NCBI GenBank assembly: GCA_021776375.1
Contig: JAJFGA010000029.1
Coordinates: 1-60,486 of the forward strand
From: Hyphococcus sp.
GTDB taxonomy: Bacteria > Pseudomonadota > Alphaproteobacteria > Caulobacterales > Parvularculaceae
Length of the DNA stretch: 60,486 nucleotides
Direction: 5' to 3'
Shown piece by piece: positions 25,450-34,070 of the stretch. Each line of letters begins with the position of its first letter. The stretch's first letter is position 1. The position numbers and the translations under genes were made by a program. Below the pieces are notes generated by a model. It saw only the letters and a program-made list of their open reading frames with translations, was not told the origin of the DNA and searched no databases.

Positions 25450-26235
25450 TCATCGCCCCTTCCATTCCGGTTTTCTCTTTTCTTGAAAAGCAGCAACGCC
25501 TTCTTTCTTGTCTTCGGTTGAAAACAGGAGTGAAAATGCCTGACGCTCAAAATCAAGATGGGCGCTATGCGGATGATCGAATGCGGTTTTAACAACGGCT
25601 TTGCCTTGCTGCATGGCGAGCGGCGCGCGCGCGGCAATCTCTTGGGCAAGCTCAATCGCTCGACCTGTCGCCACTCCGGAATCGCAAATTTCCGCCACCA
25701 GTCCAAATTGTAAGGCCTCCTCAGCGATAATCGGCTTGCCGGTGAGCACCATCGCCATCGCGCGGGAACGACCAATAAGTTTTGCCAGCGTAGCCCCGCC
25801 GCCCGCCCCGGGAATGATGCCAAGATTAGTTTCCGGTTGACCAAATTTCGCCTCACGCGAAGCAACCGCTATATCGCAGCACAGTAAAAGCTCATTGCCG
25901 GCGCCAAGGCACCAGCCCTCAACCGCAGCAATGATTGGCTTACGGATCGCCCGTATGCGCCGCCACAAAGCCGGTCGCAAATCAGCCAACCCATCCGGCG
26001 CCTGTTTGGGCGCCATCTCAACAATATCAGCGCCGGCGGCGAAGATTTTATCTCCGCCGGTGATCACTAGGCACCGAACAGCTTCGCTCCCATCACCCTC
26101 TTCCAGAGCCTCTGCAATAGCCAAAAGCAATGCCGTCGTAATCGCATTGCGCTTATCCGGCCGGTTGAGTCGTAACAGCCGAACGCCGCTAGCCGGCGTC
26201 TCAACAATCAAAACCGGTTCATCAGATGATGTCAT
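25450..26235 (-). CDS. paaF: 2,3-dehydroadipyl-CoA hydratase (enoyl-CoA hydratase)
   Basis: This is a crotonase-fold hydratase of 261 residues that would add water to 2,3-dehydroadipyl-CoA in the lower phenylacetate pathway. The oxyanion-hole segments are IFAAGADIVEM and GWCLGAGNELLLCCDIAVA, and the catalytic glutamates are expected in FGQPETNLGIIPGAGG. The ending EKRKPEWKGR is typical of the family. Its ATG overlaps the paaH stop (ATGA), so the two are translationally coupled. It is the last gene of the minus-strand paa operon. Confidence 0.88.
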   Translation of the reverse strand: MTSSDEPVLIVETPASGVRLLRLNRPDKRNAITTALLLAIAEALEEGDGSEAVRCLVITGGDKIFAAGADIVEMAPKQAPDGLADLRPALWRRIRAIRKPIIAAVEGWCLGAGNELLLCCDIAVASREAKFGQPETNLGIIPGAGGGATLAKLIGRSRAMAMVLTGKPIIAEEALQFGLVAEICDSGVATGRAIELAQEIAARAPLAMQQGKAVVKTAFDHPHSAHLDFERQAFSLLFSTEDKKEGVAAFQEKRKPEWKGR

Positions 26236-27722
26236 TTACAATCCTCACACCCTGCACGTAAAATTTCGCATGGGTTATATATGCTGTCGCCGGTCACATC
26301 GGCGATTGCTTTCAACGCGGCGTCGATGCGTGCAAAGCCTTGCGCTTTCGCCCACGCCATTGGCCCGAACGGATAGTTGACGCCATTGATCATTGCACGG
26401 TCTATTGCGTCCGCATCCGCAACCTGATCATGGACTGCGTCGGCGGCGCAATTGGCAAGCTGGCAAAGCGTTCGAAAAACCACCAACCCCGGGCGATCGT
26501 GGAGTTCAATAGCGCCCTTCCCGCACAAAGCCGCCAGCCGCAAAGCGGTCTGGCGCGCCTCATCGTTAGATGCTGAAAAAGCCAACGCCGTCGCCGCTTC
26601 CGGATCGCGCATCCAGTCAAGGCAGAGGGCCGACTTTTGAAATTCCTCAGCCAGGGCGCCAGCGGTACGCCCATTACAAAATCCGACAATCACATCATCA
26701 ATCTCAGCAAATCCCGGCGCGATATGCTGTTTTGTCTCACACTGGATGCCGGTCGCATTTAAAAGAGCCTGCATGGCTGCTGTATCAGGCCCGACTGCAA
26801 TATCTTCAGGCGCACTATGCGTGTCATATTCAATAAAGTTTGGCGTGTGCTTTTCCACATCATTGCCGTATTCATAAACGCCCCGTCCGGATTTGCGGCC
26901 AAGCCGCCCGGCCGCGACCAGGCGCGCCTGCCCCGGCGACGGAGTGAACCGGGTGTGGCCATTATAGGCGTCGAATATCGACTGTGCTGCTGCGCAATTA
27001 ATATCGTGCCCGATGAGGTCGCCAAGCTCCAATGGGCCCATCCGAAACCCAGCAAGATCCCTATACAGAAAATCAAGCGTCGCCGCATCGCTCGTGTTCT
27101 CCTCTAATGCACGCCAGCCTTCACTATAAAATGGGCGCGCGATCCGATTGACGATGAAGCCCGGCACATCGCGCGCATTGACTGCAACCTTGCCCCAGCA
27201 CTCCATCAGCGTGTGCGATGCCGCCGCAACCGCCGGATTGGTATCGGCGCCGGACACGACCTCAACCAGTTTCATGATTGGTGCGGGATTAAAAAAATGA
27301 AGCCCAATAAACTGAGCCGGGCGCGCCAGCCCTTCGGCAAGGCGGCTCACCGACAAGGAGGACGTATTGGTCGCCAACACTGCGCTCTTGTCCAGCACGG
27401 CTTCGAGTCCGGAATAGAGGGCGTGCTTCACCGCGGCATCTTCGACAATCGCTTCGATCACCAGACCGACGCCGGCCAGCGTACTGATATCTAGCGTCCA
27501 ACGAACGCGAGAGACGAGCGCACCGGCTTCGGCAGCGTCTATTTTGCCGCGTTTCAACAGTGCGCCCGCGCCTTTTTCTATACTCGCGCGGCCGCGCGCC
27601 AGTGCTTGGTCATCGCGGTCAAGCACAACAACGTCGTGGCCCGCCTGCGCCGCCACTTGCGCGATGCCCGCGCCCATCGCGCCTGCGCCGCACACGCCGA
27701 TCCTGGTTTTGGAATTAAACAT
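26232..27722 (-). CDS. paaH: 3-hydroxyadipyl-CoA dehydrogenase
   Basis: This NAD-dependent 3-hydroxyacyl-CoA dehydrogenase oxidises 3-hydroxyadipyl-CoA to 3-oxoadipyl-CoA. The 496-residue protein starts with the NAD Rossmann motif GVCGAGAMGAGIAQVAAQAG. The catalytic His lies in GLHFFNPAPIMKLVEVV, with DVPGFIVNRIARPF following. Like other PaaH proteins it carries a second C-terminal hydroxyacyl-CoA dehydrogenase domain (around VDYPFGPMAWAK-like NGVNYPFGPMAWAK), which explains the length. It lies 20 bases downstream of the PF05138 gene and overlaps paaF. Confidence 0.93.
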   Translation of the reverse strand: MFNSKTRIGVCGAGAMGAGIAQVAAQAGHDVVVLDRDDQALARGRASIEKGAGALLKRGKIDAAEAGALVSRVRWTLDISTLAGVGLVIEAIVEDAAVKHALYSGLEAVLDKSAVLATNTSSLSVSRLAEGLARPAQFIGLHFFNPAPIMKLVEVVSGADTNPAVAAASHTLMECWGKVAVNARDVPGFIVNRIARPFYSEGWRALEENTSDAATLDFLYRDLAGFRMGPLELGDLIGHDINCAAAQSIFDAYNGHTRFTPSPGQARLVAAGRLGRKSGRGVYEYGNDVEKHTPNFIEYDTHSAPEDIAVGPDTAAMQALLNATGIQCETKQHIAPGFAEIDDVIVGFCNGRTAGALAEEFQKSALCLDWMRDPEAATALAFSASNDEARQTALRLAALCGKGAIELHDRPGLVVFRTLCQLANCAADAVHDQVADADAIDRAMINGVNYPFGPMAWAKAQGFARIDAALKAIADVTGDSIYNPCEILRAGCEDCK

Positions 27723-27742
27723 GTACTGTCATTTTTGTTGTT

Positions 27743-28492
27743 TCAGCCGATGACATTGGCGAGCGCCATATCTATCGCGTTTTCCCATTGTTTCAACAAT
27801 GCGTCATTTGGCGTATGGCGCAAGCCCAGTTTGCGCAGCATATCAAACCGCGGCGATGCGGCGGCGCCAAAGCTCGCCGCTACACGCGGGCGCCAATAAT
27901 CGATTGATTTGACAATCGCCGCACCCTCCCCAGCCGCCAACAAATCGTTCAAACCTTCCTCGCCAAGCTCAGTATGGCGCATCTCTCTCACCAGGATTTC
28001 CGCAAAAACCTCCGCCAATGGCTGGTAAGAGCATTGTAAAAGTTCTTTAAGCTGAATAATAGTTGCGTAACCCATCAACACATTCATGGTCACCGCATCT
28101 ATCCAGTCAACGATTGGGTGGTGAAAGACATTAAGCCGCATATCGCCGCCAAGGCGACCAATGCCGAGATCGTCATCACGGCCAACGCGGCTGTTCCAAG
28201 AGTGAATGTTTTGATAGCGATCAATGTTAGCGCCGAATTCAGCCATAATCTTGAGCACACGCTCAGCGTGGTCAAATTTTTCAAGCACAATACGTGAGGC
28301 GGCGATGCGCTCGGTGATGCCGGGGCCGTCATTAATGATATCGGCAAAACCGGCTGCGCCAGCCAATTCTGAATCTACGAAACTCGCCATAATCCGCAAC
28401 AGCTCAGCACGATAGCGTGGCGACGTGTTTTCCGGCGCGGTTAGCTTGCCGCCTTTTTCAAGATAGTCCTGAATGGAATGTTCATCCGTCAA
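27743..28492 (-). CDS. extra PF05138 (PaaA/PaaC-like) ferritin-fold protein
   Basis: This 249-residue protein belongs to the phenylacetate-catabolism ferritin-like family (PF05138) but is neither PaaA nor PaaC, both of which are present nearby. It has a possible metal-binding EMRHTELGEEG (ExxH) and, earlier, an EKFDHAERV segment where PaaA has a second ExxH. The first pair is therefore spaced differently (ExxxH), and a diiron centre is uncertain. I recall similar extra members in other alphaproteobacterial paa clusters, without an assigned role. The start is TTG, supported by GGAGA seven bases upstream; no in-frame ATG occurs before residue 35. It sits between paaE and paaH in the same operon. 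Confidence 0.8.
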   Translation of the reverse strand: MTDEHSIQDYLEKGGKLTAPENTSPRYRAELLRIMASFVDSELAGAAGFADIINDGPGITERIAASRIVLEKFDHAERVLKIMAEFGANIDRYQNIHSWNSRVGRDDDLGIGRLGGDMRLNVFHHPIVDWIDAVTMNVLMGYATIIQLKELLQCSYQPLAEVFAEILVREMRHTELGEEGLNDLLAAGEGAAIVKSIDYWRPRVAASFGAAASPRFDMLRKLGLRHTPNDALLKQWENAIDMALANVIG

Positions 28493-28505
28493 CTATTGTC
28501 TCCGC

Positions 28506-29579
28506 TTATTGATCATAGTCAACAACAAGCTTGTCGCTTAAAGGATAGCATTGGCAAGTTAGCACATAACCGCGCTCAACCTCGTAATCTTCAAGCGCGT
28601 AATTGGCTTGCATCTCTGTCTCGCCTTCAATAACTTTCGCGCGGCAAGTCGAGCAAACGCCGGCGCGGCAAGCAAACGGCGCATCAAGCTCGGCGCCAAG
28701 CGCCGCCTCAAGCACGGATTGATCGTGTTTTGCGATATCGACCTCGCGGCGGACACCGTCTAATATAATGGTTGCCTTGCAGACGGACGCAGCATCCTCG
28801 CCGGGGCTCGGTGCAGCTCGCACTTTCGCCTTGCCAGGCTGCGCGGATGCAAAAAGTTCAAATTTTATTTTAGCCGCATCCATGCCGTCTGCCTTCAGCG
28901 CATCGGCAACCGTCAGCATCATCGGTTCGGGCCCACAGATAAACGCAAAATCTGCCGCCTCAACATTGACCCAACGGCCAAATAGCGCATCGCATTTTTC
29001 TCTCGTTAAAAGACCACTGAAGATATCTATGTCAGTTTCGCTTTCGAGAATGTGAATCACATTGAAACGACCCATATGAAGATTTTTAAGGTCTTCCAGC
29101 TCTTCTTTAAACATAATCGACGTTGCCGATCGGTTTCCGTAGACTAATGTGAAGGTCGACTTCAGCTCAACATTGAGGACAGTTTTGATGATGCTAATCA
29201 GCGGCGTGATGCCACTGCCGCCGGCAAAGCCCAGATAGTGCCGTGTAGCATCCGGCATCAGTGGCGCATGGAAGTTGCCCATTGGCTTCATCGCATCAAG
29301 CGTATCACCAACCTCGAGTTCGTCATTAGCGAAAGAAGAGAACCAGCCGCCATCGACCTTCTTAATGCCAACCCGCAAGGTCCCGTCGGCAACACCAGAA
29401 CATACCGAGTAGGATCGGCGCATTTCTTCGCCATCAAATTTGTGACGGAACGTTAAGTATTGGCCCTGAATGAAGTCGAACGCATCTTGTGCATCCGCTG
29501 GCGGCTCCAACGTGATGACCACGCTGTCACGTGTTTCGCGGTGAACTTCACTCACGCGAAGAGGATAGAATTGCGCCAT
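28506..29579 (-). CDS. paaE: phenylacetyl-CoA epoxidase, reductase subunit
   Basis: This iron-sulfur flavoprotein feeds electrons from NADPH to the PaaABC epoxidase. Its 357 residues comprise a ferredoxin-reductase FAD domain (MRRSYSVCSG), a nicotinamide-binding domain (GFAGGSGITPLISIIK, FTLVYGNRS) and a C-terminal plant-type 2Fe-2S domain with ligand cysteines in CRAGVCSTCRAKV and the last Cys in LTCQCYP. Length and order match PaaE. It lies 20 bases after paaD and 13 before the extra PF05138 gene. Confidence 0.95.
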   Translation of the reverse strand: MAQFYPLRVSEVHRETRDSVVITLEPPADAQDAFDFIQGQYLTFRHKFDGEEMRRSYSVCSGVADGTLRVGIKKVDGGWFSSFANDELEVGDTLDAMKPMGNFHAPLMPDATRHYLGFAGGSGITPLISIIKTVLNVELKSTFTLVYGNRSATSIMFKEELEDLKNLHMGRFNVIHILESETDIDIFSGLLTREKCDALFGRWVNVEAADFAFICGPEPMMLTVADALKADGMDAAKIKFELFASAQPGKAKVRAAPSPGEDAASVCKATIILDGVRREVDIAKHDQSVLEAALGAELDAPFACRAGVCSTCRAKVIEGETEMQANYALEDYEVERGYVLTCQCYPLSDKLVVDYDQ

Positions 29580-29599
29580 ATTTAAGTATTCCGTATTTT

Positions 29600-30100
29600 C
29601 TAAAAACTTTTAAAGTAGTCAAACGGTTCCAGACAATCCTTGCACCGATAATGCGCCTTGCAAGGGGTTGAGCCAAACTGGCTGATACACTCAGTATTGG
29701 TTGAATTGCAAAGCGGGCAGTTGATTGGCGTCCGCACCCGCAGAGCGCCAGCACAAGGTGTGTCTTCTACCGGAGGCGCGATGCCATAGGCTTTGAGTTT
29801 TTCGCGGGCGCCATCTGTGATCCAGTCCGTCGTCCAGGCGGGTGACAATTGCGTGTTTATGCGCACGTCATCGACGCCATGACGACGGATCGCCTGTTCA
29901 ATATCAATCGCAATCACCGCCGTCGCCGGGCATCCGGAATAGGTTGGCGTTACAGTTATGACAATGCTATCGCCGTCGCGGACAACGTCGCGGACAATCC
30001 CCAGCTCAACCACCGAAACGACCGGGATTTCCGGATCCGGCACACCTTCAAGCCAACTCCAGATCTCTTTTATCGAAGGATTTATTGCCAGCGTCGCCAT
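29600..30100 (-). CDS. paaD: phenylacetyl-CoA epoxidase maturation protein PaaD
   Basis: This MIP18/SufT-like protein (DUF59) is needed for assembly or maturation of the epoxidase iron centres. The start at 30100 gives 166 residues, with IKEIWSWLEGVPDPEIPVVS opening the DUF59 domain and PTYSGCPATAVI holding its conserved Cys. The C-terminal Zn-ribbon-like part has four CxxC-type cysteines (CPLCNS, CKAHYRCKDC). The earlier start at 30217 would overlap paaC by over 110 bases and adds a basic tail unlike PaaD. The gene follows paaC by four bases. Confidence 0.93.
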   Translation of the reverse strand: MATLAINPSIKEIWSWLEGVPDPEIPVVSVVELGIVRDVVRDGDSIVITVTPTYSGCPATAVIAIDIEQAIRRHGVDDVRINTQLSPAWTTDWITDGAREKLKAYGIAPPVEDTPCAGALRVRTPINCPLCNSTNTECISQFGSTPCKAHYRCKDCLEPFDYFKSF

Positions 30101-30104
30101 GCGA

Positions 30105-30848
30105 TCACCATTGCGCTCCTGGGTGACTACGTTGAAGGATTTGCATATCCGCCAACAAAGGCCCAAGCGCTTCAGTGTGAAGTCCAGCCTTGCCGCCTTT
30201 ATGCATAAACGTAGCATCAGGGATTGTTAGCGTCGCTTCATCGAACGTCTTGCTTGTATAGTCTTTATATTGCTCTTCAATATCGCTGAGCCCCGCCACA
30301 ACTATCGCCTCATCGGTCGCGTCAGCCGCATAAAGCTCGCCGGTATAGCTCCACAGCCCGTCAAGGGCAGCTTGCATACGATGATGGCTCTCATCACTGC
30401 CATCGCCGAGGCGGACAATCAGGTCGGTTGAGCGATCAAGGTGATAGGCCGCTTCCTTGACCGACTTTTCTGCAATCTCGGCAATACGCACATCAGTCGC
30501 GCCCGCCAGTGTTTTCAACATTGGGTGGTGCCACGCGTCAAACAGGAACTGACGCATCAGGGTCTGGCCGAAATCACCGTTTGGCTGTTCAACAAGAAGA
30601 CAATTGCGAAACGCGCGCGCATCGCGCAGAAAGGCGAGATCGTCAGCGCTGCGCCCTTTGCCTTCAACCTCTCCGGCAAGCCCTAGCCACATCCGCGTCT
30701 GGCCGATCAGGTCGAGCGCGACATTGGCAAGCGCAATATCTTCTTCAAGTATTGGCGCATGCCCGCACCATGCCGAAACACTCTGCCCAAGAACGAGGCA
30801 GTTGTCGCCCATGCGCAACGCAAACTCAAATATTGGATCAGCGGTCAT
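30105..30848 (-). CDS. paaC: phenylacetyl-CoA epoxidase, structural subunit PaaC
   Basis: This is the ferritin-fold structural partner of PaaA in the heteromeric epoxidase. The start at 30848 gives 247 residues. Typical segments are DNCLVLGQSVSAWCGHAPI and MRQFLFDAWHHPM. It retains some acidic helices but lacks the full diiron ligand set, as known for PaaC. Its ATG overlaps the paaB stop, which indicates coupled translation and 1:1 supply of subunits. Confidence 0.95.
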   Translation of the reverse strand: MTADPIFEFALRMGDNCLVLGQSVSAWCGHAPILEEDIALANVALDLIGQTRMWLGLAGEVEGKGRSADDLAFLRDARAFRNCLLVEQPNGDFGQTLMRQFLFDAWHHPMLKTLAGATDVRIAEIAEKSVKEAAYHLDRSTDLIVRLGDGSDESHHRMQAALDGLWSYTGELYAADATDEAIVVAGLSDIEEQYKDYTSKTFDEATLTIPDATFMHKGGKAGLHTEALGPLLADMQILQRSHPGAQW

Positions 30849-31132
30849 CACATGCGGCCAACGTCATCTGGAATGTCAAAAAACGTCGGATGACGATAGA
30901 CTTTCGAGTTTGACGGCTCAAACAAAGGCCCCTTTGCGCTCGGCGCCGAGGCGGTGATATCGCCAGCTTTTGCGACCCAGATGGAAACACCCTCATTACG
31001 CCGCGTGTAAACATCGCGCGCATGGTTGATCGCAAGCTCTGCGTCCGGCGCATGCAAACTCCCGACATGACGATGCGCCATTCCGTGTTGTCCACGGATA
31101 AACACTTCCCAAAGCGGCCATTCGTTGCTCAT
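30848..31132 (-). CDS. paaB: phenylacetyl-CoA epoxidase subunit PaaB
   Basis: This small bridging subunit of the epoxidase complex has 94 residues from the ATG at 31132, which has AGGA five bases upstream. The family start WPLWEVFIRGQHGMAHRHVG and the signature YTRRNEGVSIWVAK are clear. It lies eight bases after the DUF3291 gene and one base into paaC. Confidence 0.95.
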   Translation of the reverse strand: MSNEWPLWEVFIRGQHGMAHRHVGSLHAPDAELAINHARDVYTRRNEGVSIWVAKAGDITASAPSAKGPLFEPSNSKVYRHPTFFDIPDDVGRM

Positions 31133-31139
31133 ATCATCC

Positions 31140-31604
31140 TCATGCACAGCGTTTCGACATCCAGAGCTTTAAATTGGTCATACGCTCCCACCCAAAGGCC
31201 TCCTCCGACGGCCCGTCTTTACGCAAGCGGTCAAGCCGCGCAAGAGCTTCGTCAAGCGTCGGAATATGGCTGGGTGAAACGCGCCACATGACAAAATGCA
31301 TTTGTTTCATTGTCGGGAACCACTCGCCGCGACGATCATAAATGCGTTTATGGGCGGTGTTGAAAACAAAATGCTCTAGGTCCTCAACCGTTTTCCAAAC
31401 ACTCAAGTTTGCTACCAACAGCGGATCGTTCATTACCGGCAGATCGGTGGCGTTGCCAGTTTCGTCCTTTAGCCTCCAGACGAAACCTGGACTGCGCTCA
31501 GCAATAGCATTGATGCGATCGAGATTATCCATAAAACCCGACATGCGTGGGTCATCGAGACCATATTGCGCGCGAGCGATATTCAATTCTGCGATATATT
31601 TCAC
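31140..31604 (-). CDS. DUF3291 protein inserted between paaA and paaB
   Basis: This 154-residue protein matches DUF3291 from end to end (AELNIARAQYGLDDPRMSGF, DRINAIAERSPGFVWRL, FVMWRVSPSHIPTLDEALAR). The fold is expected to be a ferredoxin-like alpha/beta barrel related to small monooxygenase-type or stress-barrel domains; no activity is established. The start is GTG at 31604, supported by GGGGAGA four bases upstream and ten bases after the paaA stop. Location inside the otherwise tightly packed epoxidase operon suggests a role with the complex or with a reactive intermediate, but that is inference. Confidence 0.85.
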   Translation of the reverse strand: MKYIAELNIARAQYGLDDPRMSGFMDNLDRINAIAERSPGFVWRLKDETGNATDLPVMNDPLLVANLSVWKTVEDLEHFVFNTAHKRIYDRRGEWFPTMKQMHFVMWRVSPSHIPTLDEALARLDRLRKDGPSEEAFGWERMTNLKLWMSKRCA

Positions 31605-31614
31605 ATCGTCTCCC

Positions 31615-32607
31615 CTATTCCGCCGCAACATTGCGGGCCTGTTTTTTGTGGGCGTGAGCCATCAGCCCGTCGCGGAACCACGCGCCGTCGCTCCAGGCTT
31701 TCCGGCGCGCCGCCATGCGGTCAGCGTTGCAGGGACCATTACCTGAGACGACTTCGAAAAATTCTTCCCAATCGATTTCACCAAAATCGTAGCCGCCCTT
31801 CTCATTGTTCCATTTGAGATCGGGATCGGGAACCGAAAGGCCGAGATAATTCGCCTGCGGAACGGTCTGGTCAACGAATTTCTGGCGCAGCTCATCGTTG
31901 GTGTCTTGCTTGATCTTCCACGCCATCGACTGAGCGGAATGCACAGACTCAGCATCGGACGGACCAAACATCATCAACGACGGCTGCCACCAACGGTCCA
32001 ACGCATCTTGCGCTATTTCCTTCTGCGCAGGCGTTCCGGCGCAGAGTTTCATCATTATGTCGTAGCCCTGGCGCTGGTGGAAGCTTTCTTCCTTGCAAAC
32101 GCGGATCATTGCACGGGAATAAGGCCCAAACGAACATCGCTGCAACGGTACCTGGTTCATGATCGCCGCGCCATCGACAAGCCAGCCAATGGCGCCGATA
32201 TCAGCCCAGGTCAGCGTCGGATAATTGAAGATCGAAGAATATTTCGCTTTGCCCGACAGCAATTGCTCCGTCATCTGATCGCGCGATACGCCAAGCGTTT
32301 CCGCCGCGCAATAAAGATAAAGCCCATGACCGGCCTCGTCCTGCACCTTGGCGATCAAAATCGCCTTGCGCTCCAGCGTCGGCGCCCTGGTAATCCAGGC
32401 GCCTTCTGGCAGTTGTCCGACAATTTCCGAATGCGCATGTTGTGAGATCTGGCGGATCAGCGTTTTGCGATAGCCGTCTGGCATCCAGTCTTTGGGCTCG
32501 ATCTTAATGTCGGCATTGACCTTTTCCTGAAAGGCGCGCTCAAGCGGCTCCATCTCGTCGAGGGATTTGACGCCTTTCCCAGTAGATTTTACTTCCTGTG
32601 CGTACAA
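31615..32607 (-). CDS. paaA: phenylacetyl-CoA epoxidase, catalytic subunit PaaA
   Basis: This is the diiron catalytic subunit that forms 1,2-epoxyphenylacetyl-CoA. At 330 residues it is full length. The metal ligands are in [13 protein letters not shown] and [13 protein letters not shown] (two ExxH pairs), and the strongly conserved [20 protein letters not shown] and [16 protein letters not shown] segments are present. The start is TTG at 32607 with GGAGG five bases upstream; the N-terminus [14 protein letters not shown] fits the family. It is the first gene of the operon, with a palindromic TetR-type site about 90 bases upstream. Confidence 0.97.
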   Translation of the reverse strand: MYAQEVKSTGKGVKSLDEMEPLERAFQEKVNADIKIEPKDWMPDGYRKTLIRQISQHAHSEIVGQLPEGAWITRAPTLERKAILIAKVQDEAGHGLYLYCAAETLGVSRDQMTEQLLSGKAKYSSIFNYPTLTWADIGAIGWLVDGAAIMNQVPLQRCSFGPYSRAMIRVCKEESFHQRQGYDIMMKLCAGTPAQKEIAQDALDRWWQPSLMMFGPSDAESVHSAQSMAWKIKQDTNDELRQKFVDQTVPQANYLGLSVPDPDLKWNNEKGGYDFGEIDWEEFFEVVSGNGPCNADRMAARRKAWSDGAWFRDGLMAHAHKKQARNVAAE

Positions 32608-32695
32608 AAAAGCCTCCCAAAACAGGTGTATGCGAGCGCAATTGAACGCTCAAACTTACATTGCGAAGTGGCGCCAACACTGGCTATATAGAATT

Positions 32696-32714
32696 AACCG
32701 ACCGAGCGGTCAAT
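32696..32714. promoter_or_regulatory. candidate PaaR operator upstream of paaA
   Basis: On the minus strand the site reads ATTGACCGCTCGGTCGGTT, with a perfect core GACCGCTCGGTC. It fits TGACCG-NN-CGGTCA with one mismatch and is about 90 bases upstream of the paaA start. A related site lies ahead of paaG, and a TetR regulator ends that transcript. The pattern is what TetR-type PaaR repressors, released by phenylacetyl-CoA, are known to use. Binding is inferred. Confidence 0.7.
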
Positions 32715-32726
32715 GAATTATAGGCG

Positions 32727-33929
32727 TTAGACGCGCTCGATTATGCAAGCGATCCCTTGCCCGACACCGATGCACATGGCGCAAAGCGCATAGCGCCCGC
32801 CGCTACGTTGCAACTCCTCAGCAGCCGTCAACACCAGCCGGGCGCCGGACATGCCGAGCGGATGGCCAAGTGCTATTGCGCCGCCATTTGGGTTCACATG
32901 CGCCGCATCATCAGCGAGGCCAAGTGCGCGCATCGTCGCCAGTGCTTGCGCGGCGAACGCCTCATTGAGCTCTATTACATCCATGTCGTCAATTGACAGG
33001 CTTGCTTTTGCGAGCACTGCCTTTGCCGCCAGCGCCGGACCAAACCCCATGATCCGCGGCGCCAAACCGACTACCGCGCCGGCGACAAAACGCGCCCGTG
33101 GCGCAAGGCCATATTTCTTTGCCGCCCCCTCAGACGCGACAATCATCGCCGCCGCGCCATCATTCACGCCGGATGCATTGCCGGCAGTGATAACGCCGTC
33201 TTTCTTTACAAACGGCCTGAGTTTTGCGAGCGCTTCAAGGCTGGTCACGCGCGGATGCTCGTCTCGGTCGATAATTTTCGGATCGCCTTTTCGTTGTGGG
33301 ATCGCTACCGTCGTAATTTCCGCCGCCAGCCTGCCCGAGCCTTGTGCAATGGCCGCACGTTCCTGACTGCGTAGGGCAAACGAATCCTGGTCATCACGGT
33401 TTACCTTATAATCCTCGGCAACATTTTCCGCTGTCTCCGGCATTGAATCAATTCCGTACTGATCTTTTAGGGCCGGATTAACAAAGCGCCAGCCAAGCGT
33501 AGTGTCGAAAATCTCCGCCTTACGGGAGAACGCCGCATCCGCCTTGCCCATCACAAACGGTGCGCGCGACATTGATTCAGCGCCGCCAGCAATGACGAGA
33601 TTGGCCTCACCTGCCTTGATTGAGCGCGCCGCAATGGTGACCGCATCCATGCCCGACCCGCACAAACGGTTGACAGTAGTTCCGGGTACGCACTCACCAA
33701 GCCCCGCCAGCAAGGCTGCCATCCGTGCGACATTGCGATTGTCCTCTCCGGCCTGATTGGCGCAGCCCATGATGAGATCGTCTATCGCCGCCCAGTCGAC
33801 ATTCTCGTTGCGATTCTTGAGCGCGCGCAGCGGGACAGCTGCAAGGTCGTCAGCGCGCACCGCCGCAAGGGCGCCGCCATAACGCCCGATCGGAGTTCTG
33901 ATTGCATCGCAAATATAGGCGTCCGTCAT
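32727..33929 (-). CDS. paaJ: 3-oxoadipyl-CoA/3-oxo-5,6-dehydrosuberyl-CoA thiolase
   Basis: This thiolase carries out the two CoA-dependent cleavages of the phenylacetate pathway, giving acetyl-CoA and succinyl-CoA. The 400-residue protein has the nucleophilic Cys in NRLCGSGMDAV, the catalytic His in GGAIALGHPLGMSGAR and the second Cys in CAMCIGVGQG. It is highly similar to the PcaF/PaaJ group, so beta-ketoadipate use is an alternative; the context favours Paa. It reads toward paaA and is divergent from paaG, sharing a promoter gap with a TetR-type site. Confidence 0.93.
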   Translation of the reverse strand: MTDAYICDAIRTPIGRYGGALAAVRADDLAAVPLRALKNRNENVDWAAIDDLIMGCANQAGEDNRNVARMAALLAGLGECVPGTTVNRLCGSGMDAVTIAARSIKAGEANLVIAGGAESMSRAPFVMGKADAAFSRKAEIFDTTLGWRFVNPALKDQYGIDSMPETAENVAEDYKVNRDDQDSFALRSQERAAIAQGSGRLAAEITTVAIPQRKGDPKIIDRDEHPRVTSLEALAKLRPFVKKDGVITAGNASGVNDGAAAMIVASEGAAKKYGLAPRARFVAGAVVGLAPRIMGFGPALAAKAVLAKASLSIDDMDVIELNEAFAAQALATMRALGLADDAAHVNPNGGAIALGHPLGMSGARLVLTAAEELQRSGGRYALCAMCIGVGQGIACIIERV

Positions 33930-33977
33930 TTATCTCTTCCTTAGTTCCGAGCCCTGCCATTAGGCGCAGGCCAATAA

Positions 33978-33996
33978 TTGACCGACCAGTCATTCG
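33978..33996. promoter_or_regulatory. candidate PaaR operator between paaJ and paaG
   Basis: TTGACCGACCAGTCATTCG contains TGACCGACCAGTCA, one mismatch from TGACCG-NN-CGGTCA and close to the site ahead of paaA. It lies in the 141-base gap between divergent paaJ and paaG, so one bound dimer could control both directions. The assignment rests on similarity of the two sites and the nearby TetR gene. Confidence 0.65.
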
Positions 33997-34070
33997 ATTA
34001 TATGAACGCTGCAAGTGATGCAACGCAATTTAATACCGGCTAGGGAGGCCCCATTCGGGCGATAAAGCAC

